A stretch of DNA of 64,000 bases from Pseudomonas chlororaphis subsp. piscium (GCF_003850345.1 NZ_CP027707.1:6191001-6255000); one strand, 5' to 3'. Counted from the stretch's first letter, positions 49,036-59,853 are shown. Numbers and translations: made by a program. Notes: generated by a model not told the origin, from the sequence alone.

Positions 49036-49752
49036 TTAAACCACCAACGACACCGCCAACGGCAGGAAGACCGCCGTGGCCACACCCATCAGACTCATCG
49101 CCAGCGCCGCGAAAGCACCGCACTCATCACTTTCCTGCAAGGCCACCGAAGTGCCCACCGCGTGAGCCGTCATGCCCAGCGCCATGCCTCGGGCTTCCGG
49201 GCTATGCACCTGCAGGCGGTTGAGGATGGCCGGGCCGAAAATCGCCCCGATCACCCCGGTGATCAATACGAATACCGCGGCCAGCGCTGCGACACCGCCA
49301 ATCTGTTCGGCCACCAGCATGGCGATCGGCGAGGTCACCGATTTCGGCGCCATGGTCATCAGGATCATGTTCTCGGCACCGAACCACCACCCCAGCAGTA
49401 CGCCCAGGCCGGTGGCGACCACCCCTCCAATCACCAGCGTAGTAAATATCGGCCAGAACAACTGTCGAATCCGCCGCAGGTTGAGGTACAGCGGTACGGC
49501 CAGCGCCACCGTGGCCGGGCCCAGGAGAATGCTGAGGATCTCCGTGCTCTTGCGGTACTCGGCGTAGCTCAGGCCGCAGCTCAGCAGCACGCCGATCACC
49601 AGCAGCATGGAGACCAGCACCGGTTGCAGAAAGATCCAGCGGGTTTTCTCGAAGGCCGCGAGCACCAGTTGATAGGCGCCCAGGGTAATGCCGATACCGA
49701 ACAACGGATGGTGGATCACCGACGCCCAGGCGCCCTGCCAGTCGAACATCAT
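49036..49752 (-). CDS. LrgB/CidB-family membrane protein
   Basis: A 238-residue protein with about seven membrane helices and the LrgB signature: LGPATVALAVPLYLNL, APKSVTSPIAMLVAEQIGG and MTAHAVGTSVALQES. The partner CidA/LrgA gene overlaps its start by ATGA (ATG at 49750-49752), with GGGAGGG well placed. CidA/LrgA-LrgB pairs are holin-like systems in staphylococci that affect murein hydrolase activity; plant and bacterial relatives export glycolate or pyruvate, so a metabolite-carrier role is an equal possibility. Confidence 0.9.
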   Translation of the reverse strand: MMFDWQGAWASVIHHPLFGIGITLGAYQLVLAAFEKTRWIFLQPVLVSMLLVIGVLLSCGLSYAEYRKSTEILSILLGPATVALAVPLYLNLRRIRQLFWPIFTTLVIGGVVATGLGVLLGWWFGAENMILMTMAPKSVTSPIAMLVAEQIGGVAALAAVFVLITGVIGAIFGPAILNRLQVHSPEARGMALGMTAHAVGTSVALQESDECGAFAALAMSLMGVATAVFLPLAVSLVV

Positions 49753-50111
49753 TGGCCGCCCTCCCGGTGTCCGTGGCGCTTGACCAGCCGCTGCATCAGC
49801 ACGCCGACGAAGGCCATCGAGATCACCAGCGACAACACCAGCGCGCCGACTATCGCCCAGAAATCCGCGGCGATATCCGCCGCGTACACCATCACGCCCA
49901 CCGCGGGCGGCACCAGCAACAGCGGCAGGTAACGCAGGAGGCTGGAGGCGGCCAGGCTCAGCGGCTCGCCCACCTCGCCGCGCGCCACCAGAAAGATCAG
50001 CAGCAACAGCAGACCGACAATCGGCCCCGGCAGGATCGGCAGGAACAGGTGATTGATCGCCGTGCCGAGCAATTGAAACAGCACCAGCCATGTCAGACCG
50101 CGTAACAACAT
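49749..50111 (-). CDS. CidA/LrgA-family holin-like protein
   Basis: A 120-residue protein with four membrane helices and the LrgA/CidA motif FLPILPGPIVGLLLLL. The C-terminus is basic (LVKRHGHREGG). It is coupled to the LrgB-like gene by a 4-bp overlap. Whether the pair controls lysis or carries a small acid cannot be told from sequence. Confidence 0.88.
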   Translation of the reverse strand: MLLRGLTWLVLFQLLGTAINHLFLPILPGPIVGLLLLLIFLVARGEVGEPLSLAASSLLRYLPLLLVPPAVGVMVYAADIAADFWAIVGALVLSLVISMAFVGVLMQRLVKRHGHREGGQ

Positions 50112-50291
50112 CCCTCATCCCCCCGAAAAAACGCCGGGCATTATAAGCACGCGAACGCTATGGACCGGCATTCGCCAAAAGCATGGAAGGTTGACCGGAG
50201 CAAACCCCCATGATGATCTACAGTGGGTTGTCAGGGGGTACGCCCCCGACCCTTTAGAACGATAAAACCGATGAACCCAAGGAGAGTCTCA

Positions 50292-50747
50292 ATGCCGTAT
50301 GTTCCTGTTGCAGAGCTCAAAGATTATGTCGGAAAGGAACTAGGACGTTCCGAATGGCTCACCATCGACCAGCAGCGTATCAACCTGTTCGCCGAAGCCA
50401 CGGGTGACTTCCAGTTCATCCACGTAGACCCGGTGAAAGCCGCCCAGACGCCGTTCGGCGGCACCATTGCCCACGGTTTCCTGTCGCTGTCGCTGATCCC
50501 GAAACTGATGGAAGACATCCTGATCCTGCCCGAGGGTCTGAAGATGGCGGTCAACTACGGCCTGGACAGCGTGCGCTTCATCCAGCCGGTCAAGGTCGAT
50601 TCCAGGGTCCGCCTCAAGGTCGACCTGGTGGACGTCACCGAGAAGAAACCCGGCCAATGGCTGCTCAAGGCCACCGCCACTCTGGAAATCGAAGGCCAGG
50701 AAAAACCAGCCTACATCGCCGAGCCATTGTCCCTCTGCTTTGTCTGA
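50292..50747 (+). CDS. MaoC-family hot-dog dehydratase
   Basis: A 151-residue single hot-dog domain. The hydratase-2 motif region is FAEATGDFQFIHVDPVKA and FGGTIAHGFLSLSLIP, with the Asp/His pair expected for (R)-enoyl-CoA hydration. AAGGAGAG lies before the ATG at 50292; the frame extends 23 codons further without support. It may act on (R)-3-hydroxyacyl-CoAs, but a non-enzymatic or thioesterase-like role is possible. Confidence 0.88.
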   Translation: MPYVPVAELKDYVGKELGRSEWLTIDQQRINLFAEATGDFQFIHVDPVKAAQTPFGGTIAHGFLSLSLIPKLMEDILILPEGLKMAVNYGLDSVRFIQPVKVDSRVRLKVDLVDVTEKKPGQWLLKATATLEIEGQEKPAYIAEPLSLCFV

Positions 50748-50759
50748 AACCTTCCTGAT

Positions 50760-50783
50760 GCGAAACAGCTCACGCTGTTTCGC
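50760..50783 (+). terminator. hairpin after the MaoC gene
   Basis: GCGAAACAGC (50760-50769) and GCTGTTTCGC (50774-50783) form a perfect 10-bp stem with a TCAC loop, 12 bp past the stop. Only GCAGCCTCTC follows, so U-dependence is weak. Confidence 0.6.
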
Positions 50784-50850
50784 GCAGCCTCTCTATATAT
50801 AAGCCTCGTTGCTGCGGCATACTCGGTCCCCTAATTATCCGGATCCCGCT

Positions 50851-52569
50851 ATGCGCCCACTTGTACCCCTGGCTCTGACCCTGTTGCTCACCGCATGTGG
50901 AGACGGCGAATCGCTGCTGCCTCCCGACGCCCGTCTGCCGGACGGTGGCCGCTACCGCGGCGATGTGGTCAACGGGTTGTTGCAGGGACAAGGCCGCATC
51001 GACTACCCCAACGGCAGCTGGTATGCGGGTCAGTTCGACAGCGGCCAGTGGCATGGCCAGGGCGAGTGGCACGGCAGCGATGGCGAGGTCTACCGCGGAC
51101 AATTCCAGCAGGGTCTGTTCCATGGCCAGGGCAGCCTGACCACCAAGGACAGCAGCTACACCGGCGGCTTCAAACTGGGCCGGCGCGACGGTGAAGGCAC
51201 TCTCAAGGAACGCGGCATGACCTACCGCGGCGAATTCAAGTCCGACCTGTATTCCGGGCTCGGCCGTCTCGAACTGGAAGACGGCAGCCAGTACCAGGGC
51301 CAGTTCTCCCGCGGCAAACCCAACGGCGAAGGCCAGCGCAGCGATGCCAGCGGCAACCAGTTCAGCGGCCACTTCGTCGATGGCCAGCTGGAAGGCAACG
51401 GCACCTTCGGCAGCGCCGAGGGCGATCTCTACGTCGGCGGCTTCAAACAGAACCAGCTCAGCGGCAAGGGGCGCTACGAAAACGCCGACGGCGATGTCTG
51501 GATCGGCCAGTTCAAGGAAGGCGCCCTCAGTGGCAAGGGTGAACTGATCGGCGTCGACGGCAGCCATTACATCGGCCGCTTCAGCGACTGGCGCTTCAGC
51601 GGCCAGGGCCGCCTGAACCTCAGCGACGGCAGCTTCTACATCGGTGGCTTCGAAGGCGACAACTACCAGGGCCACGGCGTGCTAGTGCTGCGCGATGGCA
51701 CCGTGCAAAGCGGCGACTGGATCAATGGCCTGCGGGTTCGCGATGCCGACGGCCGACTGTTGCCCGACCCATTGGAGACCGGCTTGCTGGCCCAGGGCCG
51801 CCTGCTCGACGACGCCCTCGCCGCGGTGCCGGCGTCGACGTCCGCCATCGAGCTCTACAGCCTGACGCTGGCCGGCGATGGCAAGCAAAGCGTGTTTCTG
51901 CGCGAGGCTGATTACGTCAGCAACATGCTCGCCACCCGCTTCGGCGCCTACGGACAGATCCGCCTGGTCAACCACCGCGACCGTCTCGACAGCCGCCCCA
52001 TGGCCACCCGGGAAAACCTGCGGCGCGCGGTACAGGTCCTGGCCGAACGCAGCGGCCCGGAAGACCTGCTGTTCATCTACCTGACCAGCCACGGCACCAG
52101 CGAACACGAACTGGTGCTCGACCAGCCGCGCCTGGAGCTGGCCGACCTGCCGGCCGACGAGTTGGCCGCGGTGCTGGCGCCGCTGAAAAACCGCGACAAG
52201 ATCATCGTGATCTCGGCCTGTTATTCCGGCGGATTCATTCCCGCGCTCAAGGATGACCGGACCCTGATCATGACCGCTTCGCAGGCCGATCGCGTATCCT
52301 TCGGCTGCTCGGAAGAAGCCGACTTCACCTACTTCGGCGACGCCCTGTTCGCCCAGGCGCTGAACCAGACCGACGACCTGGAGCAGGCCTTCAAGCTGGC
52401 CAGGGCGACCGTGGCCGAACGCGAACAGACGGACAACTTCGAAGCTTCCGAACCGCAGATCTGGGCGCCCAAGGGGGTCTTGGCGCACTGGCAGCATCTG
52501 CGCAAGCAACAAGCACGAAAGGCGCTGCAAAGCGCCGCCAACGACAGCAAGGAAGCAAAGAGCAACTAA
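50851..52569 (+). CDS. MORN-repeat lipoprotein with C-terminal C13 (legumain/caspase-like) peptidase domain
   Basis: A 572-residue protein. A lipoprotein signal ends LLLTAC (Cys16, followed by Gly, so outer-membrane sorting is expected). Residues ~30-310 carry 11-12 MORN repeats of the YxGxFxxGxxxGxG type. A linker leads to a clan-CD peptidase domain (~335-545) with the catalytic dyad His414 in [12 protein letters not shown] and Cys457 in [14 protein letters not shown], the family C13 pattern. The protein should sit in the periplasm or at the surface. Substrate and role are unknown. The neighbours are a MaoC gene and an NAD(P)-binding protein gene on the same strand. Confidence 0.9.
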   Translation: MRPLVPLALTLLLTACGDGESLLPPDARLPDGGRYRGDVVNGLLQGQGRIDYPNGSWYAGQFDSGQWHGQGEWHGSDGEVYRGQFQQGLFHGQGSLTTKDSSYTGGFKLGRRDGEGTLKERGMTYRGEFKSDLYSGLGRLELEDGSQYQGQFSRGKPNGEGQRSDASGNQFSGHFVDGQLEGNGTFGSAEGDLYVGGFKQNQLSGKGRYENADGDVWIGQFKEGALSGKGELIGVDGSHYIGRFSDWRFSGQGRLNLSDGSFYIGGFEGDNYQGHGVLVLRDGTVQSGDWINGLRVRDADGRLLPDPLETGLLAQGRLLDDALAAVPASTSAIELYSLTLAGDGKQSVFLREADYVSNMLATRFGAYGQIRLVNHRDRLDSRPMATRENLRRAVQVLAERSGPEDLLFIYLTSHGTSEHELVLDQPRLELADLPADELAAVLAPLKNRDKIIVISACYSGGFIPALKDDRTLIMTASQADRVSFGCSEEADFTYFGDALFAQALNQTDDLEQAFKLARATVAEREQTDNFEASEPQIWAPKGVLAHWQHLRKQQARKALQSAANDSKEAKSN

Positions 52570-52597
52570 GCTGAAACAGTATCAAGGGGGAAACATT

Positions 52598-53239
52598 ATG
52601 TACTTGACGCCTCAGCATATCTTGCTCGCCGGCGCGACCGGCCTGACTGGCGAGCACTTGCTCGACCGCCTGCTCAACGAACCCACGGTAACCCGCGTAC
52701 TGGCGCCCAGCCGGCGCCCCCTGAGCGAACACCCACGCCTGCAAAACCCGGTCGGCGACCCGGCGGTAATCCTGCCGCAGCTCAGCGGCCGGGTGGACCT
52801 GGCGTTCTGCTGCCTGGGCACCACCCTCAAGAAAGCCGGCTCCGAACAGGCGTTCCGCGCCGTCGACCTGGACCTGGTGGTGGCCTTCGGCAAGCGCGCA
52901 CGGGAGATGGGCGCGCGGCACCTGGTCGTGATCAGTGCCCTGGGCGCGGACACGAAATCCTCGATTTTCTACAACCGGGTCAAAGGCGAAATGGAACAGG
53001 CGCTGAAGGCCCAGGACTGGCCGCAACTGACCATTTGCCGGCCGTCGCTGCTGCTTGGCGAACGCATAGAGCCGCGGCTCGCCGAACAGCTGGCCGGGCC
53101 GCTGTCCAAGCTGATTCCCGGCAAATACCACGGCATCGAAGCCTGCCATCTGGCCCGGGCCATGTGGCGCCTGGCGCTGGAAGAGCAGGATGGCGTGCGG
53201 ATCGTCGAGTCCGACGAATTGCGCAAGCTGGGTAAATAA
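52598..53239 (+). CDS. NAD(P)-binding Rossmann protein, HTATIP2/TIP30-like
   Basis: A 213-residue atypical SDR. The dinucleotide motif is [18 protein letters not shown] at the N-terminus. [26 protein letters not shown] contains the SxxxxxxxxxYxxxK-like active-site pattern (YNRVKG). It lies 28 bp after the C13/MORN gene with AAGGGGGAA before the ATG, so both are probably in one transcript. Substrate is unknown; the family includes quinone-oxidoreductase-like proteins. Confidence 0.87.
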   Translation: MYLTPQHILLAGATGLTGEHLLDRLLNEPTVTRVLAPSRRPLSEHPRLQNPVGDPAVILPQLSGRVDLAFCCLGTTLKKAGSEQAFRAVDLDLVVAFGKRAREMGARHLVVISALGADTKSSIFYNRVKGEMEQALKAQDWPQLTICRPSLLLGERIEPRLAEQLAGPLSKLIPGKYHGIEACHLARAMWRLALEEQDGVRIVESDELRKLGK

Positions 53240-53255
53240 CGGGCATTAGAAAGCA

Positions 53256-53319
53256 TCGCGGGCAAGCTCCGCTCCTACAGAAGCATGTGCTTTTCTGTAG
53301 GAGCGGAGCTTGCCCGCGA
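53256..53319. repeat. perfect REP palindrome
   Basis: TCGCGGGCAAGCTCCGCTCC followed by TACAGAA is mirrored exactly by the second half around GCATGTGC, giving a 27-28-bp stem. It lies between two convergent genes and could fold in RNA from either side, acting as a two-way terminator or RNA stabiliser. Confidence 0.85.
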
Positions 53320-53324
53320 AAGAA

Positions 53325-53612
53325 CTACAACCCGCCCGTGGCCTGAAACCCAACCCCCAATACCGTCAGTACCGACAGCGGCAACAGCAGCGTGTCGAGC
53401 AAGGCGCTGGCCGGCAGGTCGACACCTGGATAGCTCGGCGCTTCAGCGCCGAAGCGATCCATAGGACAACAGCCGCCCTGCATCACATACCAGTCCAAGC
53501 GCGTCCCGGAATACACCACCGGCGCTCCCGGCTTGGCCGCGTTGAGCGTGCGGGCCGTGGCGCAACCGCCCAACTGCAGGGCGACCAGCAGAATCAGCAG
53601 CGACTTACTCAT
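53325..53612 (-). CDS. YceK/YidQ-type small lipoprotein
   Basis: A 95-residue lipoprotein: signal peptide ending LQLGGC (Cys17), a Cys-Cys pair (GGCCPMDRF), and a hydrophobic C-terminal segment ([18 protein letters not shown]). This matches the YceK/YidQ family, function unknown. Its start overlaps the ubiX stop by 8 bp, so it is probably co-transcribed with mpl-ubiX. Confidence 0.82.
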   Translation of the reverse strand: MSKSLLILLVALQLGGCATARTLNAAKPGAPVVYSGTRLDWYVMQGGCCPMDRFGAEAPSYPGVDLPASALLDTLLLPLSVLTVLGVGFQATGGL

Positions 53613-54237
53613 CGCTGCTCAGATGATGCTCGCCCCACCGCGGCAACATGTCCTGCGGGATGTTCAACAGGTTGAGAATCCGCGCCACGACAAAATCCAC
53701 CAGGTCGTCGATGGTCTGCGGCTGGTGATAGAAACCCGGAGAGGCCGGTAGAATGGTCACCCCCATGTTCGACAGCTTGAGCATGTTCTCCAAGTGGATG
53801 CTGGAGTAAGGCGCCTCGCGTGGCACCAGGATCAGCTGGCGGCGCTCCTTCAGGGTGACGTCCGCTGCCCGCTCGATCAGGTTGTTGCAAGCGCCCGTGG
53901 CGATGGCCGACAAGGTGCCGGTGGAACAAGGCACCACCACCATCGCCGCTGGCGAGCCGGAGCCCGAAGCCACCGGCGACATCCAGTCTTCCTTGCCATA
54001 CACCCGGATCTGCCCGGCCGCCGCACCGGTGTACTCGGTGAGGAAGGCCTGCATGGTCTGCGGCTTGGACGGCAGGGTCACGTCGGTCTCGGTCGCCATC
54101 ACCAGCTGCGCGGCCTTGGAGATCAGGAAGTGCACTTCACGGTCTTCGCGCACCAGGCAATCCAGCAGGCGCAGGCCGTACTGGGCGCCCGAGGCGCCGG
54201 TCATCGCCAGGGTGATGCGTTCCGGGCCGTTGTTCAT
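53605..54237 (-). CDS. ubiX: flavin prenyltransferase UbiX
   Basis: A 210-residue enzyme that attaches dimethylallyl to FMN to make prenylated FMN for UbiD in ubiquinone synthesis. Motifs are [17 protein letters not shown] (FMN site), [19 protein letters not shown] and [17 protein letters not shown]. The open frame extends upstream through mpl; the true ATG at 54237 overlaps the mpl stop by ATGA. Confidence 0.95.
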   Translation of the reverse strand: MNNGPERITLAMTGASGAQYGLRLLDCLVREDREVHFLISKAAQLVMATETDVTLPSKPQTMQAFLTEYTGAAAGQIRVYGKEDWMSPVASGSGSPAAMVVVPCSTGTLSAIATGACNNLIERAADVTLKERRQLILVPREAPYSSIHLENMLKLSNMGVTILPASPGFYHQPQTIDDLVDFVVARILNLLNIPQDMLPRWGEHHLSSDE

Positions 54238-55583
54238 CGCAGTGCCTCGGCCAGCTTGCCGTGCAGGCCGCCGAAGCCGCCGTTGCTCATGATCACCACG
54301 TGGGTGCCCGGCTTGGCCTGGCTCTTCACCCGCTCGATGATGCCTTCCAGGGAATCGCTGACAATCGACGGCACAGTGCACAGCGCAGCGGTGGCACCCA
54401 GGTCCCAACCGAGGTTGGCCGGCGAATACCAGACCACCTGATCGGCCTGGTTGACGCTTTCCGGCAGCCCGTCACGGTGAGCGCCGAGCTTCATGGAGTT
54501 GGAGCGCGGCTCGATGATCGCGATCAACGGCGCATCGCCGATGCGCTTGCGCAGGCCGTCCAAAGTAGTGGCGATGGCGGTCGGGTGGTGGGCGAAATCG
54601 TCGTAGATGGTGATGCCATGGACTTCAGCCACCTTCTCCATCCGCCGCTTGACGCTCTTGAACGCGCTCAGCGCGGCGATGCCCATGGCCGGCACCACGC
54701 CGACATGGCGCGCCGCGGCCAGGGTGGCCAGGGCGTTGGCGACGTTGTGCTGGCCAGTCATATCCCACTCGACCACGCCTTGGGCCTCGCCCTCGAACAT
54801 CACCTCGAACTTCGAGCCGTCTTCGCTGAGCAGCTTGACCTGCCATTGGCCGCCCGCGCCGGTGGTTTGCACCGGGGTCCAGCAGCCCATTTCGATCACT
54901 CGCTGCAGGGCCGGCTCGGTGGTCGGGTGGATGACCAGGCCTTCGCTCGGGATGGTCCGTACCAGATGGTGGAACTGTCGCTCGATAGCCGGCAGATCGG
55001 GAAAGATGTCCGCATGATCGAACTCGAGATTGTTCAGGATCGCCGTGCGCGGACGGTAGTGCACGAACTTCGAGCGCTTGTCGAAGAAGGCGCTGTCGTA
55101 TTCATCGGCCTCGATCACGAAGAACGGTGTGCCGCCCAGGCGGGCCGACACCGAGAAGTTCTGCGGCACGCCACCGATCAGGAAACCCGGGCTCATGCCC
55201 GCATGCTCCAGTACCCAGGCCAGCATGCTGCTGGTGGTGGTCTTGCCGTGGGTGCCGGCGACCGCCAGTACCCAACGGCCTTGCAGCACATGGTCGGCCA
55301 GCCATTGCGGGCCGGAAACATAGGGCAGGCCCTTGTTCAGCACATATTCCACCGCCGGGTTGCCGCGGGACATGGCGTTGCCGATCACCACCAGGTCCGG
55401 CGCCGGGTCAAGCTGAGCCGGGTCGTAGCCCTGGGTCAACTCGATGCCCTGGGCTTCGAGCTGGGTGCTCATCGGCGGGTAGACATTGGCATCGGAGCCG
55501 GTGACATGATGGCCCAGTTCTTTGGCCAGAACCGCCATCGAGCCCATGAAGGTGCCGCAAATACCGAGAATATGAATGTGCAT
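54234..55583 (-). CDS. mpl: UDP-MurNAc:L-alanyl-gamma-D-glutamyl-meso-DAP ligase
   Basis: A 449-residue Mur-ligase family enzyme that reattaches recycled tripeptide to UDP-MurNAc. It starts [28 protein letters not shown] motif is [14 protein letters not shown], followed by [16 protein letters not shown] and [14 protein letters not shown], which distinguish Mpl from MurC. It is the second peptidoglycan-recycling gene in the window, with the LD-carboxypeptidase. Confidence 0.95.
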   Translation of the reverse strand: MHIHILGICGTFMGSMAVLAKELGHHVTGSDANVYPPMSTQLEAQGIELTQGYDPAQLDPAPDLVVIGNAMSRGNPAVEYVLNKGLPYVSGPQWLADHVLQGRWVLAVAGTHGKTTTSSMLAWVLEHAGMSPGFLIGGVPQNFSVSARLGGTPFFVIEADEYDSAFFDKRSKFVHYRPRTAILNNLEFDHADIFPDLPAIERQFHHLVRTIPSEGLVIHPTTEPALQRVIEMGCWTPVQTTGAGGQWQVKLLSEDGSKFEVMFEGEAQGVVEWDMTGQHNVANALATLAAARHVGVVPAMGIAALSAFKSVKRRMEKVAEVHGITIYDDFAHHPTAIATTLDGLRKRIGDAPLIAIIEPRSNSMKLGAHRDGLPESVNQADQVVWYSPANLGWDLGATAALCTVPSIVSDSLEGIIERVKSQAKPGTHVVIMSNGGFGGLHGKLAEALR

Positions 55584-55776
55584 AGTCGACCTCGTAAAAC
55601 ATCGAGGCAGGTTAGCGTAGAGGGCTGCAAATCGCACTCTTTAGCTGATGGGGGAACACGCGGTTATCGCTGCCGGAGGCTATGACGAGTTCTACGGGGC
55701 TTTTGACGGGGAATCGCCCGAACGCGGCTGGAGGCTTGGACCGCGGTTACAGACGTATCGGCGGCTGCACCGCCTA

Positions 55777-55853
55777 TCGCGAGCAATCGAGCGCCGACCG
55801 GCTGCTCCTACAGAGGAATGCGTATCTTCTGTAGGAGCGAGGCTTGCCCGCGA
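55777..55853. repeat. paired REP-like element
   Basis: TCGCGAGCAA (55777-55786) and GCTCCTACAGA (55803-55813) face TCTGTAGGAGCGAGGCTTGC and CCGCGA (ending 55853). The central arms (GCTCCTACAGA/TCTGTAGGAGC) are perfect, and the outer ones are diverged by a small insertion. It lies in the 293-bp gap between mpl and the sigma-54 activator gene; the rest of that gap shows nothing I recognise. Confidence 0.75.
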
Positions 55854-55876
55854 TGAACGATGACGCGGTGCCAGGC

Positions 55877-57793
55877 CTAGCGAGCAATCCCATGCTTGCG
55901 CAGCTTTCTATAGAGGGTGTTGCGGCTCACCCCTAACTGCTCGGCAGTGTGGGTCATGTGCCAGCGCTGTTGTTCCAGGGCGTTGAGCAAGGCCAGGCGT
56001 TCGGCATCGTTCAACGGGTATTCGCCCGCCTCCTCGACAGCTGCCGGCACCGGTGCCGGACGGCCCTGGCGAATCATCGCCGGTATATCCTCCAGGCCGA
56101 TTCGCCCGTGGTCACAGAGCGCCGCCAGGGTGCGCAGCACGTTGCGCAGTTGCCGCACGTTGCCTGGCCAATGGAAGTCCAGCAGAGCCTGGCGCGCCGG
56201 GCCGTCGAGCGAGACCTGCTGATCGCCGGCTTCTTCCGCCAGGAGAAAATCCAGCAACTGGGATTTGTCGCTGCGTTCGCGCAGCGCCGGCAAGCTGATT
56301 TCCAGACCATTGAGGCGGTAGTACAGATCCTCGCGGAAGCTGCCATCCTGTACCCGCTCCAGCAGGTCCCGGTGAGTAGCGCTGATGATGCGCACGTTGA
56401 CCGCCTGCGGCTCGCCGCCGATAGGCACCACCATGCGGTCCTCCAGCACCCGCAACAGGCGGGTCTGCAAGGCCAGCGGCATATCGCCGATTTCATCGAG
56501 GAACAGCGTACCGCCATCGGCCTGCTGCAACTTGCCGCGCATGCCTTCCTTGCGCGCCCCGGTGAAGCTGCCGCCGCGATAACCGAACAGCTCGCTTTCG
56601 ATCAGGCTTTCGGGAATCGCCGCGCAGTTCAAGGCAACGAAGGCTTTCTCCGCCCGCTGGCTGGCCTGGTGCACCGCCTTGGCGAACGCCTCCTTGCCGG
56701 AGCCGGTCTCGCCGTTGATCAGCAACGGCACATCACGTTCGAACACCCGCAAGGATTTGCGGAAGTCGTCTTGCAGGGCCGCATCGCCCAGGCAGATCCC
56801 GGACAGACGCGGCCGCTCCAGCACCAGCGCCCTCGGCGGCAGCGGTTTCGGCACGCTGCGCGGCTGGCCACGCAACACCGCGAACAGGTGCCGACCATCG
56901 CGAGTGCGCAGCGGCCAGCTGGCGCTGGCATTGACACTGGCGCGGCCCAGCAGCTCGTCCAGCGAGCAGTCAAAAAAGGCTTCCACTGGTTTGCCCAACA
57001 AGCCGCCGCGAATATGCCCCAGCAGGTTCAGGGCACTCTGGTTCACCGCGCTGATCCGCCCTTCCCCGTCGAATGCCAGCAAGCCTTCGCTGAACAAGCC
57101 GACGGACTCGGCCTGCAGGTGGAAACGCAGCAACCATTGATTGTCGAAATAACGCAGGAAATAGCAGCTCTCGATCATCTTCGCCGAGAGATTGACCAGG
57201 GCCATGGTGTGGAACTGGCTCTGCCGCGATACATCCGGGCGCGCCGAGGAAACATCGAGCACCGCCAGCAGTTCGCCGTGGGGGTCGAACACCGGGCTGG
57301 CCGAGCAGGTCAGGCCGGTGTGACGGCCACGGAAATGTTCGTCCTGATGGATAGTCAGGGACTGGCGCTCCACCAGGCAGGTGCCTATGCCGTTGGTGCC
57401 CTCGCAGGCCTCGCTCCAGTCGGCGCCGAGCCAGAGCCCGGCGCGCTCGAAAATCTTGCGCTCGGCGGGCGCAGTGACACAGTTGAGGATCACCCCGCGG
57501 GCGTCGGTCAGCAGTACCGCATGGCCGGCGCCGGACAGCTGCTGGTGCAGGCTGGTCATCTCGTTGCCGGCGATCTGCAGCACCTGCTGCAGGCGTTCGC
57601 GGCTTTCCAGCAGGCGGCCATGCTCAAGCACGGTGGGCGCCATGCTCAGGGCCGGGTCGAGGTGATAGTCCTCCAGGCAACGCAGCCAGGAGCGGGCGAT
57701 GGAAGGATCGCTGCCGGGCCCCTGCAAATGGGCCTTGCCCTGGGTCACGGTCAGCACTTGCTGGGCGTGCCGGGTGAGGTGATTGCTGTGCAT
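55877..57793 (-). CDS. eatR: sigma-54-dependent activator of ethanolamine catabolism (EatR-like)
   Basis: A 638-residue AcoR-type enhancer-binding protein: GAF sensor (~70-200), PAS-like region (~225-310), AAA+ domain (~330-550) with Walker [11 protein letters not shown] and Walker [10 protein letters not shown], and a C-terminal Fis helix-turn-helix ([20 protein letters not shown]). The sigma-54 contact loop reads GSFTGA rather than GAFTGA. It is divergent from the aldehyde dehydrogenase gene, which has a -24/-12 promoter. In P. aeruginosa the gene in this position is EatR, which switches on ethanolamine genes with RpoN; the assignment is by synteny. Confidence 0.88.
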   Translation of the reverse strand: MHSNHLTRHAQQVLTVTQGKAHLQGPGSDPSIARSWLRCLEDYHLDPALSMAPTVLEHGRLLESRERLQQVLQIAGNEMTSLHQQLSGAGHAVLLTDARGVILNCVTAPAERKIFERAGLWLGADWSEACEGTNGIGTCLVERQSLTIHQDEHFRGRHTGLTCSASPVFDPHGELLAVLDVSSARPDVSRQSQFHTMALVNLSAKMIESCYFLRYFDNQWLLRFHLQAESVGLFSEGLLAFDGEGRISAVNQSALNLLGHIRGGLLGKPVEAFFDCSLDELLGRASVNASASWPLRTRDGRHLFAVLRGQPRSVPKPLPPRALVLERPRLSGICLGDAALQDDFRKSLRVFERDVPLLINGETGSGKEAFAKAVHQASQRAEKAFVALNCAAIPESLIESELFGYRGGSFTGARKEGMRGKLQQADGGTLFLDEIGDMPLALQTRLLRVLEDRMVVPIGGEPQAVNVRIISATHRDLLERVQDGSFREDLYYRLNGLEISLPALRERSDKSQLLDFLLAEEAGDQQVSLDGPARQALLDFHWPGNVRQLRNVLRTLAALCDHGRIGLEDIPAMIRQGRPAPVPAAVEEAGEYPLNDAERLALLNALEQQRWHMTHTAEQLGVSRNTLYRKLRKHGIAR

Positions 57794-57911
57794 TTCTTAT
57801 TGTTCTCCTGCTGCGCTGACGGCTGCATCAAGCGATTCAGATCAAGGCGAAGCCCAGCATCCTCCAGCCATGGACGCATTGCAATGCCACTTCGACCAAT
57901 GAGTCACGGGC

Positions 57912-57962
57912 TGTGCCACAAACGGTACAAAGTGTCACCCGCCCTGTGCCACAACTGCCACA
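57912..57962. promoter_or_regulatory. two phased candidate activator-binding sites
   Basis: TGTGCCACAAACGGTACA (57912-57929) and TGTGCCACAACTGCCACA (57945-57962) share the same first ten bases. Each is an imperfect palindrome, TGTGCC-N6-GG(T/C)ACA with one mismatch. Their spacing is 33 bp, about three helical turns, and they lie 64-114 bp upstream of the -24/-12 promoter. This suits an upstream activating sequence for the adjacent sigma-54 activator. Confidence 0.55.
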
Positions 57963-58025
57963 GACACTCGGCGCAGGGTCGCCGAAACACTCGCAAACCC
58001 TTGATTTACCTGGCCTACAACGCAG

Positions 58026-58041
58026 TGGCCCGGGCTTTGCT
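58026..58041 (+). promoter_or_regulatory. sigma-54 promoter of the aldehyde dehydrogenase gene
   Basis: TGGCCCGGGCTTTGCT matches the -24/-12 consensus TGGCACG-N4-TTGCT with one change. The invariant GG (58027-58028) and GC (58039-58040) are 10 bp apart. Transcription should start near 58052, about 54 bases before the ATG. Confidence 0.75.
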
Positions 58042-58105
58042 CTACGCTTTTACAAGCGCAACAGCGCGTCCTCCCAATAAGCACAAAAGCCAGGAGATAC
58101 CCACC

Positions 58106-59626
<1,521 letters not shown>

Positions 59627-59634
59627 AACCCTGT

Positions 59635-59660
59635 GGCGACACCGGGGTTTCGGTGTCGCC
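59635..59660 (+). terminator. hairpin after the aldehyde dehydrogenase gene
   Basis: GGCGACACCG (59635-59644) and CGGTGTCGCC (59651-59660) form a perfect 10-bp stem with a GGGTTT loop, 8 bp after the stop. The T-tract is short (TGTTC). With the next hairpin it separates the dehydrogenase from the permease operon. Confidence 0.65.
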
Positions 59661-59668
59661 TGTTCAAC

Positions 59669-59696
59669 CGCCTTCGCGGGTAAGCCCGCGAAGGCG
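59669..59696. repeat. 12-bp perfect hairpin of the CTTCGCGGG type
   Basis: CGCCTTCGCGGG and CCCGCGAAGGCG surround TAAG. This sequence is another frequent extragenic repeat of pseudomonads and may add to termination. Confidence 0.7.
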
Positions 59697-59731
59697 TCCC
59701 CAATGACCTGACACACATGGCCTGGCCGCTC

Positions 59732-59747
59732 TGGCACGGGCCTTGCG
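59732..59747 (+). promoter_or_regulatory. sigma-54 promoter of the eat-eutBC operon
   Basis: TGGCACGGGCCTTGCG agrees with TGGCACG-N4-TTGC at every conserved position; GG (59733-59734) and GC (59745-59746) are 10 bp apart. It lies about 95 bases before the permease ATG, which should carry a GAGAGGA ribosome site. Confidence 0.85.
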
Positions 59748-59853
59748 TACCTGTCGTTCAGTATCCGCCGCTGCGTGAACAGCTTCCATCCATCTCAAAC
59801 GCTGCACCTGAAAGTCCAACAGATCGAACAATAAAAAGAGACAGAGAGGACTT

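Noticed and set aside
50219..50250. GGGGGTACGCCCCC hairpin as terminator for the CidA gene
   Set aside because: It lies upstream of the cidA-like gene start and before the MaoC gene, so it is in a divergent leader; with no T-run its role cannot be supported.
55949..58105. Plus-strand frame opposite the sigma-54 activator, joined in frame to the aldehyde dehydrogenase
   Set aside because: It is the antisense of the activator with no domain pattern. The dehydrogenase has its own ribosome site and ATG at 58106.
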